Assembly (NCBI RefSeq): GCF_032121415.1
Contig: NZ_CP135079.1
Coordinates: 6,696,001 to 6,760,000, forward strand
Length of the DNA: 64,000 nt
Reading direction: 5' to 3'
Origin: Streptomyces parvus
GTDB lineage: Bacteria > Actinomycetota > Actinomycetes > Streptomycetales > Streptomycetaceae
Shown: piece by piece, positions 49,885-59,013 of the stretch
Layout: each line of letters opens with the position of its first letter
Position numbering within the stretch: the stretch's first letter is position 1
Program-made: the position numbers and the translations under genes
The notes under the pieces: model-generated
Databases searched by the model: none
The model's input: only the letters and a program-made list of their open reading frames with translations
What the model was told of the DNA's origin: nothing

Positions 49885-51017
49885 GAGAGGGCTCTCCGGT
49901 TCGGTGGGGCGGTGTCGAGGGCGTACGCGTACACGTCCATCAGGCGCTCGCTGCTGCGCCGGATGTCGTAGTGGCCGACGGCCCGGGGCGGCGGCCGGCG
50001 GTCCGGGCGGGCCTGTATGCGCTGCCGCAGACGGGCCGTCAGCTCCTCGGGGCTCCCGGCGATCCGGGTCGCCCCCGGGGCGTGGGCGGCCGGCAGGTCG
50101 TCGATGGCGGGGCAGGCGTCGTGGAGCACGGGGAGTCCGGCGGCGAGCGCCTCCACGGCGGCCAGCCCGAAGGACTCCTCGCGGGACGTGGAGACGAAGA
50201 CGTCCAGGGCGCTCAGCAGCGCCGGAACGCCCGGGACCGGCCCTTCCCCGTCGTCGTCGCACTCCCCGAGGAACCGGATCCGGTCCACCGCCCCGAGGCG
50301 TAGCGCCAGCGTCCGCAGCGCCCCGGCCTCCGGCCCGTCCCCGGCCAGCAGCAACCGGGCGTCCGGCAGGGCGGCGACCGCGCGGATCAGCACGTCGAAC
50401 CGCTTGCCCGGCACCAGCCGGCCGACCCCGCCGACCACGAACGCGTCCTCGGGGATCCCCAGCGCGCCCCGGACCTCCGCCCGCCGCCGTGAGTCGAAGC
50501 GGAACCGGTCCGCGTCGATGCCGTTGGGCACCAGTCTGATCCGGTCGGCGGGAACCCCCCAGTCCCGCAGCCGCCCGGCCACGGTGGAGGAGACGGCGAC
50601 GGTCGCCGCGCCCAGCCGTTCGGTGGAGAGGTAGAGGGCGCGGATGGACCGGGTGAGCGGGCGGCCCTCGATCTCGGCCCGTCCCAGGGAGTGTTCGGTC
50701 GCCACGGTGGCCCGCGTCCCCGCGAGGCGCGCCGCGATCCTGCCGTACACACAGGCCCGGTAGAGATGCGTGTGGACCAGGTCGTAGCGGCCGTCCCGGA
50801 TCAGCCGGGCGAGGCGCCCGACGGCCGACAGGTCCCGGTTGCCGCGCATCCCCAGGTGCGTGACCCGGATCCCGTCGGACCGCAGCTCCTCGGCCACCGC
50901 CCCCGGGTTGGTGAGCGTCACCACATCGCACTCCACCGGCAGATGGCGCAGCAGCAGCCGCAACTGCCGCTCGGCTCCGCCGACCCCGAGCCCGGTGATG
51001 ATGTGCAGCGCTCTCAC
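49881..51017 (-). CDS. GT4-family glycosyltransferase B
   Basis: The GTG start overlaps the deacetylase stop as GTGA, giving 378 residues. The start VRALHIITGLGVGGAERQL is the GT-B acceptor-site motif, and the nucleotide-sugar domain has VGRLVPGKRFDVLIRA and ESFGLAAVEALAAGLPVL with the EX7E Glu pair. It adds a sugar to the lipid-linked repeat unit; donor and linkage are unknown. Confidence 0.9.
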   Translation of the reverse strand: MRALHIITGLGVGGAERQLRLLLRHLPVECDVVTLTNPGAVAEELRSDGIRVTHLGMRGNRDLSAVGRLARLIRDGRYDLVHTHLYRACVYGRIAARLAGTRATVATEHSLGRAEIEGRPLTRSIRALYLSTERLGAATVAVSSTVAGRLRDWGVPADRIRLVPNGIDADRFRFDSRRRAEVRGALGIPEDAFVVGGVGRLVPGKRFDVLIRAVAALPDARLLLAGDGPEAGALRTLALRLGAVDRIRFLGECDDDGEGPVPGVPALLSALDVFVSTSREESFGLAAVEALAAGLPVLHDACPAIDDLPAAHAPGATRIAGSPEELTARLRQRIQARPDRRPPPRAVGHYDIRRSSERLMDVYAYALDTAPPNRRALS

Positions 51018-51826
51018 CGGGGGCCGCCCGCCCGCGCCGGCGCCGCGGTCCGCGGACCCGCACCGGGCGCCGCCACCTGCCGCAGCCCGTGCCGCAGGTC
51101 CTTCGCCCACAGCCGCACCCCCCGGTCCGCCTGGCTGATGTGGGTACGGGGCAGGGCGAACCGGCTGAGCAGCGGACCGGGGGTCAGCGCACAGGCGTAG
51201 CCGTAGCCCGCCTGGCGCGCGGCTCGCGTGACCCGGAGGTCCAGGAAGCCGTACGGATAGCAGAAGCCCTCAGGAAGCGAGCCCGTGAGATCGCCGATCA
51301 GCTCCCGGCTCTCCGCGGTCTCGCGCCGCAGCTCCTCGTCACAGAGCCCCGTCAGGTCCTGGTGGTACAGCCCGTGCGAGCCGACCTCCATGCCCGCGGC
51401 GGCGACCCGCCGGACGTCGTCGTGCGTGAGCAGCGGTTTGCGCGGGCCCAGCGGGTCCCACTCGTTGACCCCGCCCGGCCGGCCCGGCAGGACGAAGACC
51501 GTCGCCCGGCAGCCGTGCTTGCGCAGTACGGGCAGCGCCTCGTCGAGGAAGTCCGCGTACCCGTCGTCGAAGGTCAGCCCGACCAGCCCGCGCCGCCCCG
51601 ATGCCCCCGCGCGCAGCAGCTCCGACACGCCCACCCCCGTCAGCCGCCGGCTGCGCAGCCAGGACAATTGCTCGTCGAGCCGCTCGGGGGAGACCGTGAT
51701 GCCGTACGGGTCGTCGCTCGGGTCCGTCACCGAGTGGTACGTGAGGATCCACGGCTGACGGCGGGTGTGCGGGCGGAGCCGGGACGAGCGAGCGTCGGCG
51801 CGATGTGCCGAGGATTCAGCGGCCAT
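51014..51826 (-). CDS. Polysaccharide deacetylase (CE4-like)
   Basis: A 270-residue NodB-like deacetylase. The catalytic motifs are LTFDDGYADF (metal Asp), SHGLYHQDL (metal His pair) and GFCYPYGFLD. No signal peptide is visible, so it may act on precursors inside the cell or be exported otherwise. It overlaps the flippase end by 11 bases in the EPS operon. Confidence 0.9.
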   Translation of the reverse strand: MAAESSAHRADARSSRLRPHTRRQPWILTYHSVTDPSDDPYGITVSPERLDEQLSWLRSRRLTGVGVSELLRAGASGRRGLVGLTFDDGYADFLDEALPVLRKHGCRATVFVLPGRPGGVNEWDPLGPRKPLLTHDDVRRVAAAGMEVGSHGLYHQDLTGLCDEELRRETAESRELIGDLTGSLPEGFCYPYGFLDLRVTRAARQAGYGYACALTPGPLLSRFALPRTHISQADRGVRLWAKDLRHGLRQVAAPGAGPRTAAPARAGGPR

Positions 51827-53552
51827 CGAGGAACCTCCGTCGGGTGAGTGCCAGCAGGGAAACGACCTCGGGCGAGCGCAGGGCGAGGCCGGTCAGGAAG
51901 AACACGGCGGGGGCGAGGAGACACCCGGCGGCCAGACTCAGCACGGGATCGGGGACGAGCGGGGCGCACGCCCAGCCCGCCGCGCCCGCCGCCAACGACG
52001 CCCCGGCGAGCCGGCCCAGTGAGAGCGCCACGTCCCGGGTCCTGATCGGCACCACCCGGGTGCCGAGACCCATCAGGAGCAGCAGGGCGGCGGCGCTGAT
52101 CCCGATCGCGTTGGCGGTAGCGATGCCGTCCACACCGAAGCGGTACGTCAGCGCGTACCCGGCCCCCATCGTGACCAGCAGCCCGGTCCCCATCGCGAAG
52201 GCCGGGAACCAGGTGGGCCGCCCGGACGAGAAGAACGGCCGGCTCAGCGCGCCGACCAGGCAGTGCCCCAGCAGGCCCAGCGCGTAGACCCGCATGACCT
52301 GGGCGGTCGATGCGGTGTCGGCCGGGTCGAACGCGCCGCGCTGGAAGAGTACTTCGACGATCTGGGGCGCGTAACCGAGGACGACCGCCGTGCCGAGCAG
52401 CACCACCATCCCGGCAAGACCCAGGTCCCGTTCGACCCGCCGCCGGGCCTTCTCGTGCTCCCCGGCGGCCATGGCCTGCGCGACGACCGGGAAGGTCACC
52501 GTGCAGATCATCAGCGACAGCACCATCGGCATCTGCGCGACCTTCTGCGCGTAGTTCAGATGCGAGATCGCCCCGGCGGGCAGGGTGGAGGCCAGGAACC
52601 GCTCCACCAGCACCTGGGACTGACGGCTCACCACGAAGACGATCACCGGGGCCAGCACCGCGAACCCCAGCAGCGGAGCACTCCGCACAGCCCGCCGCCC
52701 CGGCCGCCGGAACCGGGGCAGCCGCGGCCGGGCGGGTGGCACCAGCCGCAGGAACACGGGCAGTTGGGTCAGGATCATCAGCGCGCTGCCCACCGCGACC
52801 CCCGCCGCGGCCGCCCGCACCCCCCAGAGAGCGTGCAGGGCCAGTGTCATCCCGATGATGCCGAGGTTGTACGCGACATAGACCCCGGCGGGCGGGAGGA
52901 AGCTGCCGTGCGCGCGCAGCGCGGCGCTGAAGTAACCGGTGATCCCGAAGGTGAGCACGGTGACCGCGGTCAGCCGGGTGCAGTCCACCGCCAGACGGGG
53001 ATCGGCGAGCCCCGGCGCGAGCACGCCCACCACCCACGGGGCGCCCGCGACGAGCAGCGCCGCGCCGCCGGAGAGCAGCAGGAACAGCCGGGGGAGCGTG
53101 GCCGCCACCAGTTCCCGCACGGGGTCGGCGCCTCCCTCTGTCCCGCCGGAGGCGCGACGGGTGAGGGCGAGGCTGAACGCCGGGACGAGGAGGAGCGCCA
53201 TCCCGTCCTCGATCAGCAGCGTCGCCGCCATCTCGGGCACCGTCCAGGCGATCAGGAACGCGTCGCTGGCGTCGCTCGCCCCGAAGTACCGGGCGATGGC
53301 CTGGTCCCGCACCAGCCCGAGGACGGCCGCCAGCACGGTCAGCGCAGCCGTGCCCGCCGCCGCCCGGGCGAGGAAGGCCCCGAGCCGGGGCGCCTCGCCG
53401 CTCGCCGTCTCCGGTGAGCCCGTCCCTTCCGGGGCTGCCCCCGGGGCCGGGAGGAGCGGCGGGGTCGGGCCGGAAGCCGGGAGCGGCGAAGGGCCCGCTG
53501 CCGCGACCGTCGGCCGCGCTTCGGCTTCCGTGCCCGTACCGGACTCGCTCAT
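51816..53552 (-). CDS. MurJ/MviN-like lipid-linked sugar flippase
   Basis: A 578-residue protein with about 14 helices. A Pro-rich N-terminal tail of about 55 residues precedes LRDQAIARYFG-like sequence (VRDQAIARYFGASDASDAFL), the MurJ motif, and YNLGIIGMTLALHALWGVRA follows. In this cluster it most likely flips the undecaprenyl-linked repeat unit instead of lipid II. It is ATGA-coupled to the ligase gene. Confidence 0.88.
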   Translation of the reverse strand: MSESGTGTEAEARPTVAAAGPSPLPASGPTPPLLPAPGAAPEGTGSPETASGEAPRLGAFLARAAAGTAALTVLAAVLGLVRDQAIARYFGASDASDAFLIAWTVPEMAATLLIEDGMALLLVPAFSLALTRRASGGTEGGADPVRELVAATLPRLFLLLSGGAALLVAGAPWVVGVLAPGLADPRLAVDCTRLTAVTVLTFGITGYFSAALRAHGSFLPPAGVYVAYNLGIIGMTLALHALWGVRAAAAGVAVGSALMILTQLPVFLRLVPPARPRLPRFRRPGRRAVRSAPLLGFAVLAPVIVFVVSRQSQVLVERFLASTLPAGAISHLNYAQKVAQMPMVLSLMICTVTFPVVAQAMAAGEHEKARRRVERDLGLAGMVVLLGTAVVLGYAPQIVEVLFQRGAFDPADTASTAQVMRVYALGLLGHCLVGALSRPFFSSGRPTWFPAFAMGTGLLVTMGAGYALTYRFGVDGIATANAIGISAAALLLLMGLGTRVVPIRTRDVALSLGRLAGASLAAGAAGWACAPLVPDPVLSLAAGCLLAPAVFFLTGLALRSPEVVSLLALTRRRFLDGR

Positions 53553-54904
53553 GCGGCGCTCACCCGGTCCGGCTCGGCCAGCGCCCACCAGGCGGCCAGC
53601 CCCAGCACGACACCGCTGAGCACCGTGGTGGGCCCGCCGATGTCCGCGTACAGGAAGTTGACGCAACTCCAGGTCATCAGCGCGACCGCCACCAGACCGC
53701 AGTCCAGGGCCGCGTGCCCGCGCGAGCGGGCGAGCCACAGCCGCCGGATCGCGCCGACCAGGATCGCCGCCCAGCTCCCGACGAGCGCGGTCAGTCCGAT
53801 GAGGCCCTGCTCGCCGAGGACGAGGAGATACATGTTGTGCGGGGACAGGAGGGCCTGCCGGCGGAACTCCTGGCCCGCCCCGGCCGTGTCGCTGCCCGAG
53901 GAGAGCCCGATCGAGGCGTGCCCGTCGCGGTGGCCGGGGAAGCCCTTGAGGCCGACCCCGGCGGCCGGCTGCTCGCGCCACATCGCGCCCGCCGCGCTCC
54001 ACATCGCGTACCGGTCACTGACCGACCGGTCCGGGGTGCTGGTCACCCGGGTCACGCTGGCGGCCCGGTCCGCGATCATCTCCGAGCCGATGCCGAACCC
54101 GCCGACCAGCACCACGCCCGCCGCGCCCAGCACGGCCAGCGAGGTGAGCGCCTGCCGCCGCCCGCTCAGTGCCAGGGCGACGAGCACCGCGGCGGCCGTG
54201 GCGATCCACACGCCCCGGCTGAACGACAGCGTCAGAGGCACGATCAGGACGATGGCGAGAACGGCGGCGCACGGCCGCAGCCAGGCCGGGGCGCTCCGGG
54301 GCGTGCGCAGCGCGCAGGCCGCCGCGGCGAGCAGCCCGTAGGCGACGACGGTCGCCATCCCCATGACGTCGCTGGGCCCGAAGGTGCCGACCGCCCTGAG
54401 GTCCTCGCCCATGTACGAGGCACCGGTCCCGGTGACGTACTGATGGACGCCCGTGACGCCCTGGACGACCGCCAGGAGGACCAGCGAACCGGCGACGATC
54501 CGGAATCCGTACGCGTCCCTGAGCAGCAGGAACACCGCCGCCGGCACCAGGACGAAGACCTGGAGGTAGCGCACGAGCCCCGGCAGGGCCGCCGCCGGGT
54601 CCGCCGCCGTGACCGTGGCCACCGCGAAGCCCACCGCGGGCAGCCCCAGGACCAGCGCGGCGCCGGCGCTCAGCGGCCGCTGCCGCAGATGGAGCAGCCG
54701 CCCCACGCACACCAGCACCGCGATCCCCGAGGCCACGTCGGCCGGGCCGCCGCCGGAGGTCCCGTAGGGGAGGGCGGGCAGCAGGACGGTCGCGACCAGG
54801 GGCAGGAGCGGCCAACGGCCGCGTCGGCCGGACCACAAGGAGCGGGCGGCGGCGCGCGGTTCGGCCGCCGGTGACGGCACGGGCGGGGTCAGGACAGCGG
54901 TCAT
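53549..54904 (-). CDS. O-antigen ligase/polymerase-like membrane protein
   Basis: A 451-residue protein with 10-12 helices and the Wzy_C/O-antigen ligase loop GVGLKGFPGHRDGHASIGLS with HNMYLLVLGEQGLIG. The start MTAVLTPPVPSPAAEP lies two bases after the phosphotransferase stop. It should polymerise or ligate the exopolysaccharide unit on the outer face of the membrane. Confidence 0.85.
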   Translation of the reverse strand: MTAVLTPPVPSPAAEPRAAARSLWSGRRGRWPLLPLVATVLLPALPYGTSGGGPADVASGIAVLVCVGRLLHLRQRPLSAGAALVLGLPAVGFAVATVTAADPAAALPGLVRYLQVFVLVPAAVFLLLRDAYGFRIVAGSLVLLAVVQGVTGVHQYVTGTGASYMGEDLRAVGTFGPSDVMGMATVVAYGLLAAAACALRTPRSAPAWLRPCAAVLAIVLIVPLTLSFSRGVWIATAAAVLVALALSGRRQALTSLAVLGAAGVVLVGGFGIGSEMIADRAASVTRVTSTPDRSVSDRYAMWSAAGAMWREQPAAGVGLKGFPGHRDGHASIGLSSGSDTAGAGQEFRRQALLSPHNMYLLVLGEQGLIGLTALVGSWAAILVGAIRRLWLARSRGHAALDCGLVAVALMTWSCVNFLYADIGGPTTVLSGVVLGLAAWWALAEPDRVSAA

Positions 54905-54906
54905 GA

Positions 54907-56388
54907 TCAGCTGCCTCCGAGCCGGAACACGGAGCCCGCGGTCCGCGCCAGCACGCACGCGTCCTGCCACAGCGACCAGGTCTCGATGTAGTGGTTGTCG
55001 AAGCGGGCCCGCTCCTCGATCGAGGTGTCGCCGCGCAACCCGTTCACCTGGGCCAGCCCCGTGATGCCCACAGGCATCCGGTGGCGGGCCTGGTAGCCGG
55101 GGTGGGCGCGGCTGAACTGCGCCACGAAGAAGGGGCGTTCGGGGCGCGGGCCGACCATGCTCATATCGCCGCGCAGGACGTTCCACAGTTGCGGCAGTTC
55201 GTCGAGGGACGTCCGGCGCAGCATGCGGCCGACCCGGCTCAGCCGCCCGTCGGACGCGACATTCCAGCGGGTGGCCGACTCCTGGACGTCGGCGGGGCGC
55301 AGCGTGCGGAACTTCAGCAGGACGAAGGGTCGTCCGTGCCGGCCGACGCGCTCCTGCCGGAAGATCACGCCCGGCCCGTCGGAGAGCCGCACCGCCAGGG
55401 CGCAGACCGCCATCACCGGGGCCGCCAGCACCAGCCCGACCGCGGCCAGGACGGCGTCCATCGCCCGCTTCACCCCGTGTCCCAGAGGGCGGTCCGCCCC
55501 GTCGCGCAACGGCTGGGCGGTGAAACCCCACAGATGGTCGGGCCGTCCGCCCGCCGGGGTCCCCGCGACGGTGCCGGGCCCGGTGATCAGCCACACCCGG
55601 CAGCCGTGCCCGGTGAGGAGGGCGAAGAGCGCGGCGCCGTCCGGGGTGGCCTCGGGCGGCGCCGTGAACACCGCGTGCCGCACACTGTTCTGCACCACGG
55701 CCCGTCCCACCTCCTGGGGCGAGGCCAGGACCGGCAGCGGCACGGCGTCGGATTCCGTCACCTGCTGCTCGTCCCCGGCCGCCGGAGCGGCGACCAGGCC
55801 GACCGGCCGCAGCCCGTACGCGGGGTGGTCGTACAGTGCGGCCGTCACCTGACGGGCCGTCGGCCCCTGGCCCACGACCAGCGTGGACTGCGGGCGGCGC
55901 ACGGCGGCCCGCCGCCGCGCCCGGTGGACCGCCGCGCGCCCGGCACAGGTCAGCGCGGTCTGCGTGGTGGCCCCGTACGCCAGCACCGTCCAGCCGAACC
56001 CCTGCTCCGGGGCCCAGGCGTCCAGCACCTCCATCGTCACGTACCACTGGAGGAGGGTGAGACCGAGAAGCGCGGGCAGGTCGGAGAGGACCGAGGGGGA
56101 CAACCGCATCCGGTACAGGCCGCGCCGGGCGAAGAGCAGCACCTGCGCCACCGCCTGGACGGCCATCAGCAGCCAGGGCCACGCGACCGGGACCACCAGG
56201 GCGAACGTCACGGCCGGGGCCAGGGCGTCCACGCACAGGAGCGGGACGGGACGGCCGTACCGGACGGCCCGGCGCCCACCCGGCCGCGCCTGCGCACCTC
56301 CACCGCTTCTTCGCGGCGGATGAACCGTGTGAGCCTGCACGGCTGTTGCCTGGCCGGCTCCGGGAACCGGTGCACTCTCCATCGTCAT
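54907..56388 (-). CDS. Polyprenyl glycosylphosphotransferase (EPS-priming)
   Basis: A 493-residue WcaJ/CpsE-like enzyme. Four or five helices and a CoA-binding-like region (STLVVGQGPTARQVTAALYD) precede the catalytic domain: KRAMDAVLAAVGLVLAAPVM, QERVGRHGRPFVLLKFRT, TSLDELPQLWNVLRGDMSMV and GITGLAQVNGLRGDTSI. It puts the first sugar phosphate onto undecaprenyl phosphate. ATGA overlap with the preceding glycosyltransferase gene. Confidence 0.93.
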   Translation of the reverse strand: MTMESAPVPGAGQATAVQAHTVHPPRRSGGGAQARPGGRRAVRYGRPVPLLCVDALAPAVTFALVVPVAWPWLLMAVQAVAQVLLFARRGLYRMRLSPSVLSDLPALLGLTLLQWYVTMEVLDAWAPEQGFGWTVLAYGATTQTALTCAGRAAVHRARRRAAVRRPQSTLVVGQGPTARQVTAALYDHPAYGLRPVGLVAAPAAGDEQQVTESDAVPLPVLASPQEVGRAVVQNSVRHAVFTAPPEATPDGAALFALLTGHGCRVWLITGPGTVAGTPAGGRPDHLWGFTAQPLRDGADRPLGHGVKRAMDAVLAAVGLVLAAPVMAVCALAVRLSDGPGVIFRQERVGRHGRPFVLLKFRTLRPADVQESATRWNVASDGRLSRVGRMLRRTSLDELPQLWNVLRGDMSMVGPRPERPFFVAQFSRAHPGYQARHRMPVGITGLAQVNGLRGDTSIEERARFDNHYIETWSLWQDACVLARTAGSVFRLGGS

Positions 56389-57551
56389 CGCTCGGTGCGC
56401 TTCCTCGTCGTGGGGCCGGACATGCCGACAAGTTCCTGATAGAGACCGGCAACCGCCCCCGCGGTCCGTCGGACGTCGAAGGCCGCCCGGGTGTGGCGCA
56501 GGGCCCGGCGGGACACCACCTCGCGCAGATCCGGGTCGGTGAGCAGGGTGGTCAGGGCCGCGGCCAGGGCCGCCGGGTCCTCCGGTGGTACGAGGCAGTG
56601 GTCCTCGTGGCCGGGCGGCAGGCTCTCGCGCGCGCCGTTCACATCGGTGAGGACGACGGCGCGTCCGCAGGCCATCGCCTCCAGCGGGGCCAGGGCCATG
56701 CCTTCCCAGCGGGAGGGCAGGACGAGGACGTCCGCCGCGTGGATCCACGGGCGCACGTCCTCGCAGGCCCCGGTGAACAGCACGCCCGGCGGGGCCGACG
56801 CCTCGAGATCCTCCCGGTCGGGCCCGTCGCCCACCAGGGCCAGCCGTGCCCCCGGCACCGCCATCCGGCCCCAGGCCCGGAGCAGGACGTCCTGACCCTT
56901 CTGCCGGGTCAGGCGGCCGACGCAGACGACCAGCGGGGCGTCCGCGGCGACCCCCTCCAGTAAGGGCAGAGAGGCGCGGGCCTCCGCCCGGACCGTGGGG
57001 TCGCCGGGGCGGAAACGGTCGAGGTCGATGCCGTTGTGGATGACCGACCAGCGGGCAGCGATGCCCGCCTCCTGTCCGGTGCGGCGCTCCGACTCGCTGA
57101 CGCACAGGATGTGATCGGCCCAGCGCGCGCCGAACCGCTCCCAGCCGAGCGCGAGATCCGCGGTGCGTCCGCCGACGGCCTCGAACGACCAGGCGTGCGG
57201 CTGGAACACCGTGGGGACCCGGCCGCGTACCGCGATCCGGCCCGCCAGTCCCGCCTTGGCGCTGTGGGCGTGCACCACGTGCGGGCGGCTCGCGCGGACG
57301 ATCCGCCGCGCGGCCGCGACCTCCCCGGCCAGCCGGGGCCCGGGGGAACGGGTCGCGGCCCAGCCGTGGACCTCGGCACCCGCTGCCGCCGCCCCGAGGG
57401 CCAGCGGGCTCCCGGGGGGACAGGCCACCACGGGACGCAGTCCGGCACCGGCCTGGGCCCTGACGAGATCGGTGACGACCCGGGCCACTCCGCCGTCCAC
57501 GGGCTGAACGACGTGAAGGACTGTCAATTGTCTTTCCGGAGTACGACGCAT
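56385..57551 (-). CDS. GT4-family glycosyltransferase A, first gene of the EPS operon
   Basis: A 388-residue GT-B enzyme from MRRTPERQLTVLHVVQPVDG. HVVHAHSAKAGLAGRIAVRG marks the N-terminal domain, and VCVGRLTRQKGQDVLLRAWG and EGMALAPLEAMACGRAVVLT the donor domain. The start is not certain: the ribosome site is weak and a GTG nine bases earlier is possible. First gene of the operon; the 410 bp before it should hold the promoter. Confidence 0.9.
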   Translation of the reverse strand: MRRTPERQLTVLHVVQPVDGGVARVVTDLVRAQAGAGLRPVVACPPGSPLALGAAAAGAEVHGWAATRSPGPRLAGEVAAARRIVRASRPHVVHAHSAKAGLAGRIAVRGRVPTVFQPHAWSFEAVGGRTADLALGWERFGARWADHILCVSESERRTGQEAGIAARWSVIHNGIDLDRFRPGDPTVRAEARASLPLLEGVAADAPLVVCVGRLTRQKGQDVLLRAWGRMAVPGARLALVGDGPDREDLEASAPPGVLFTGACEDVRPWIHAADVLVLPSRWEGMALAPLEAMACGRAVVLTDVNGARESLPPGHEDHCLVPPEDPAALAAALTTLLTDPDLREVVSRRALRHTRAAFDVRRTAGAVAGLYQELVGMSGPTTRKRTER

Positions 57552-57963
57552 GTGCAGCACGCACGGCTCTCTTCGCTCAATACGGTGAGTAAAGCCGAGG
57601 TGCACTTTGGCAGATATGTGGCGATATCGTGCTCGTGACTCGCTCATACGACCACATGGGGATTGCGCGTCCGGGTAGGCCGTCCGGGTGGTCGCGCGGC
57701 AGACCAGGGCAGGCCGGGGTGCCCTGGGAGGGCCGGTGGCGAAAGGGCGGTCGGGGGCCTGGCGCGGGGAGCGGATCGGGTGTTCCGTGCGATATCCGCC
57801 GGTTATACCGTCATCCTTTTCCGGGAAAGTCCACTCCGCCGAACGCCGCACCGGATGGCGGCACCATCCATCGGTGCCGTCGCCGAAACGCCGGAGCGCC
57901 CCGGACGGGGTCCGGGGCGCTCCGGGCAACGGGTCGGCCGGTGCGGTCAATGAGGCACGGGCC
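57552..57963. other. Intergenic region with EPS operon promoter side
   Basis: This gap runs from the EPS operon start to the prenyl synthase stop. The part next to the operon (about 57560-57650) is comparatively AT-rich and is the likely promoter. The distal part carries a strong hairpin (57891-57925). No gene is supported; open frames here lack conserved sequence. Confidence 0.5.
57891..57925. terminator. Terminator after the polyprenyl synthase gene
   Basis: A perfect 16-bp stem, CCGGAGCGCCCCGGAC and its complement, with a three-base loop, 39 bp after the stop of the minus-strand prenyl synthase gene. Confidence 0.82.
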
Positions 57964-59013
57964 TCAGCCGGTGCGGTCCACGAGATACGGGATCAGCGTG
58001 AGCAGATCCCCTCGGGCTCCCTCGGTGAGCGGCACCCGGTCCAGACAGGCGCGGGCCGCGGCCAGGTGCTCGTGCGCCTCGGTGATCGTGGCCTCTCGCC
58101 CGCCTGCCTCGTCGATCAGCTCCGCCGCACGCCGCGCCGCCGCGTCGTCGAGCGGCCCGGCGGGGGTGAGCAGCGCATCGAGACGCCCGGCCGCCGGGTG
58201 GTCGGCGGACAGTGCCGCGAGCACCGGGTACGTCTTCTTGAGCCGCCGCAGATCGCTGTGCACGGGCTTTCCCGTCACCTGCGGATCGCCCCAGATCCCG
58301 AGCAGGTCGTCCACCGCCTGGAACGCCACCCCCACATGCCGCCCCGCCAGGTCCAGCGCCTCGGCGGTGGACGCCGGAGCGCCCGCCAGCACCGCTCCCA
58401 GGGCGGCCGCGCAACCGAGCAGGGACCCCGTCTTGTGGGTGGCCATCGCCCGGTACTCGTGCGGCAGGACGGCCCCGGGGCCGGACCACGGACGGGACTC
58501 GAAGAGCAGGTCCTGCGCCTGACCGCGCACCAGATCGCCCAGTGCGGCCGCCAGCTGCCGCACCGCCGCCGGGCCGCCCGGACCCGGGGCCTCCGCCAGC
58601 GTGGAAACGGCCAGGGCGAACAGCGCGTCCCCCGCGAGGACCGCCGGGCCGGTGCCGTACGCCTTCCACACCGTCGGCCTACGGCGGCGGGTCTCGTCGC
58701 CGTCCATGATGTCGTCGTGGATCAGCGAGAAGGTGTGGATCAGCTCGACGGCGACCGCGCCGAGCACCCCGTCCTCCCCGCTGCCGCCCGCGGCCTCCGC
58801 TCCGAGCACCGCGAGCGCCTGGCGGACGCCCTTGCCCTGCGATCCGGGGGACGGTTCGCCGTCAGCCCCGCCCCAGCCCAGCGAGAAGGCCGCCGTCTCC
58901 GCGTGCCAGGGGTGCAGCCGGCCCACCGACTCCACCAGGGCCGGGCGCACCAGCTCGCGGCACCGGTCCAGTATCTGCGGCGCGCTGGCCCGGCGGGTCG
59001 TGGAGAGCGTCAT
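57964..59013 (-). CDS. Polyprenyl diphosphate synthase
   Basis: A 349-residue trans-prenyltransferase. The first Asp-rich motif is HDDIMDGDETRRRRPTVWK, the second is QAVDDLLGIWGDPQVTGKP, and KTGSLLGCAAALGA follows the family pattern. It makes linear prenyl diphosphates from IPP; chain length cannot be read safely. It is ATGA-coupled to a TPR protein gene and has no terpene synthase next to it. Confidence 0.93.
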   Translation of the reverse strand: MTLSTTRRASAPQILDRCRELVRPALVESVGRLHPWHAETAAFSLGWGGADGEPSPGSQGKGVRQALAVLGAEAAGGSGEDGVLGAVAVELIHTFSLIHDDIMDGDETRRRRPTVWKAYGTGPAVLAGDALFALAVSTLAEAPGPGGPAAVRQLAAALGDLVRGQAQDLLFESRPWSGPGAVLPHEYRAMATHKTGSLLGCAAALGAVLAGAPASTAEALDLAGRHVGVAFQAVDDLLGIWGDPQVTGKPVHSDLRRLKKTYPVLAALSADHPAAGRLDALLTPAGPLDDAAARRAAELIDEAGGREATITEAHEHLAAARACLDRVPLTEGARGDLLTLIPYLVDRTG

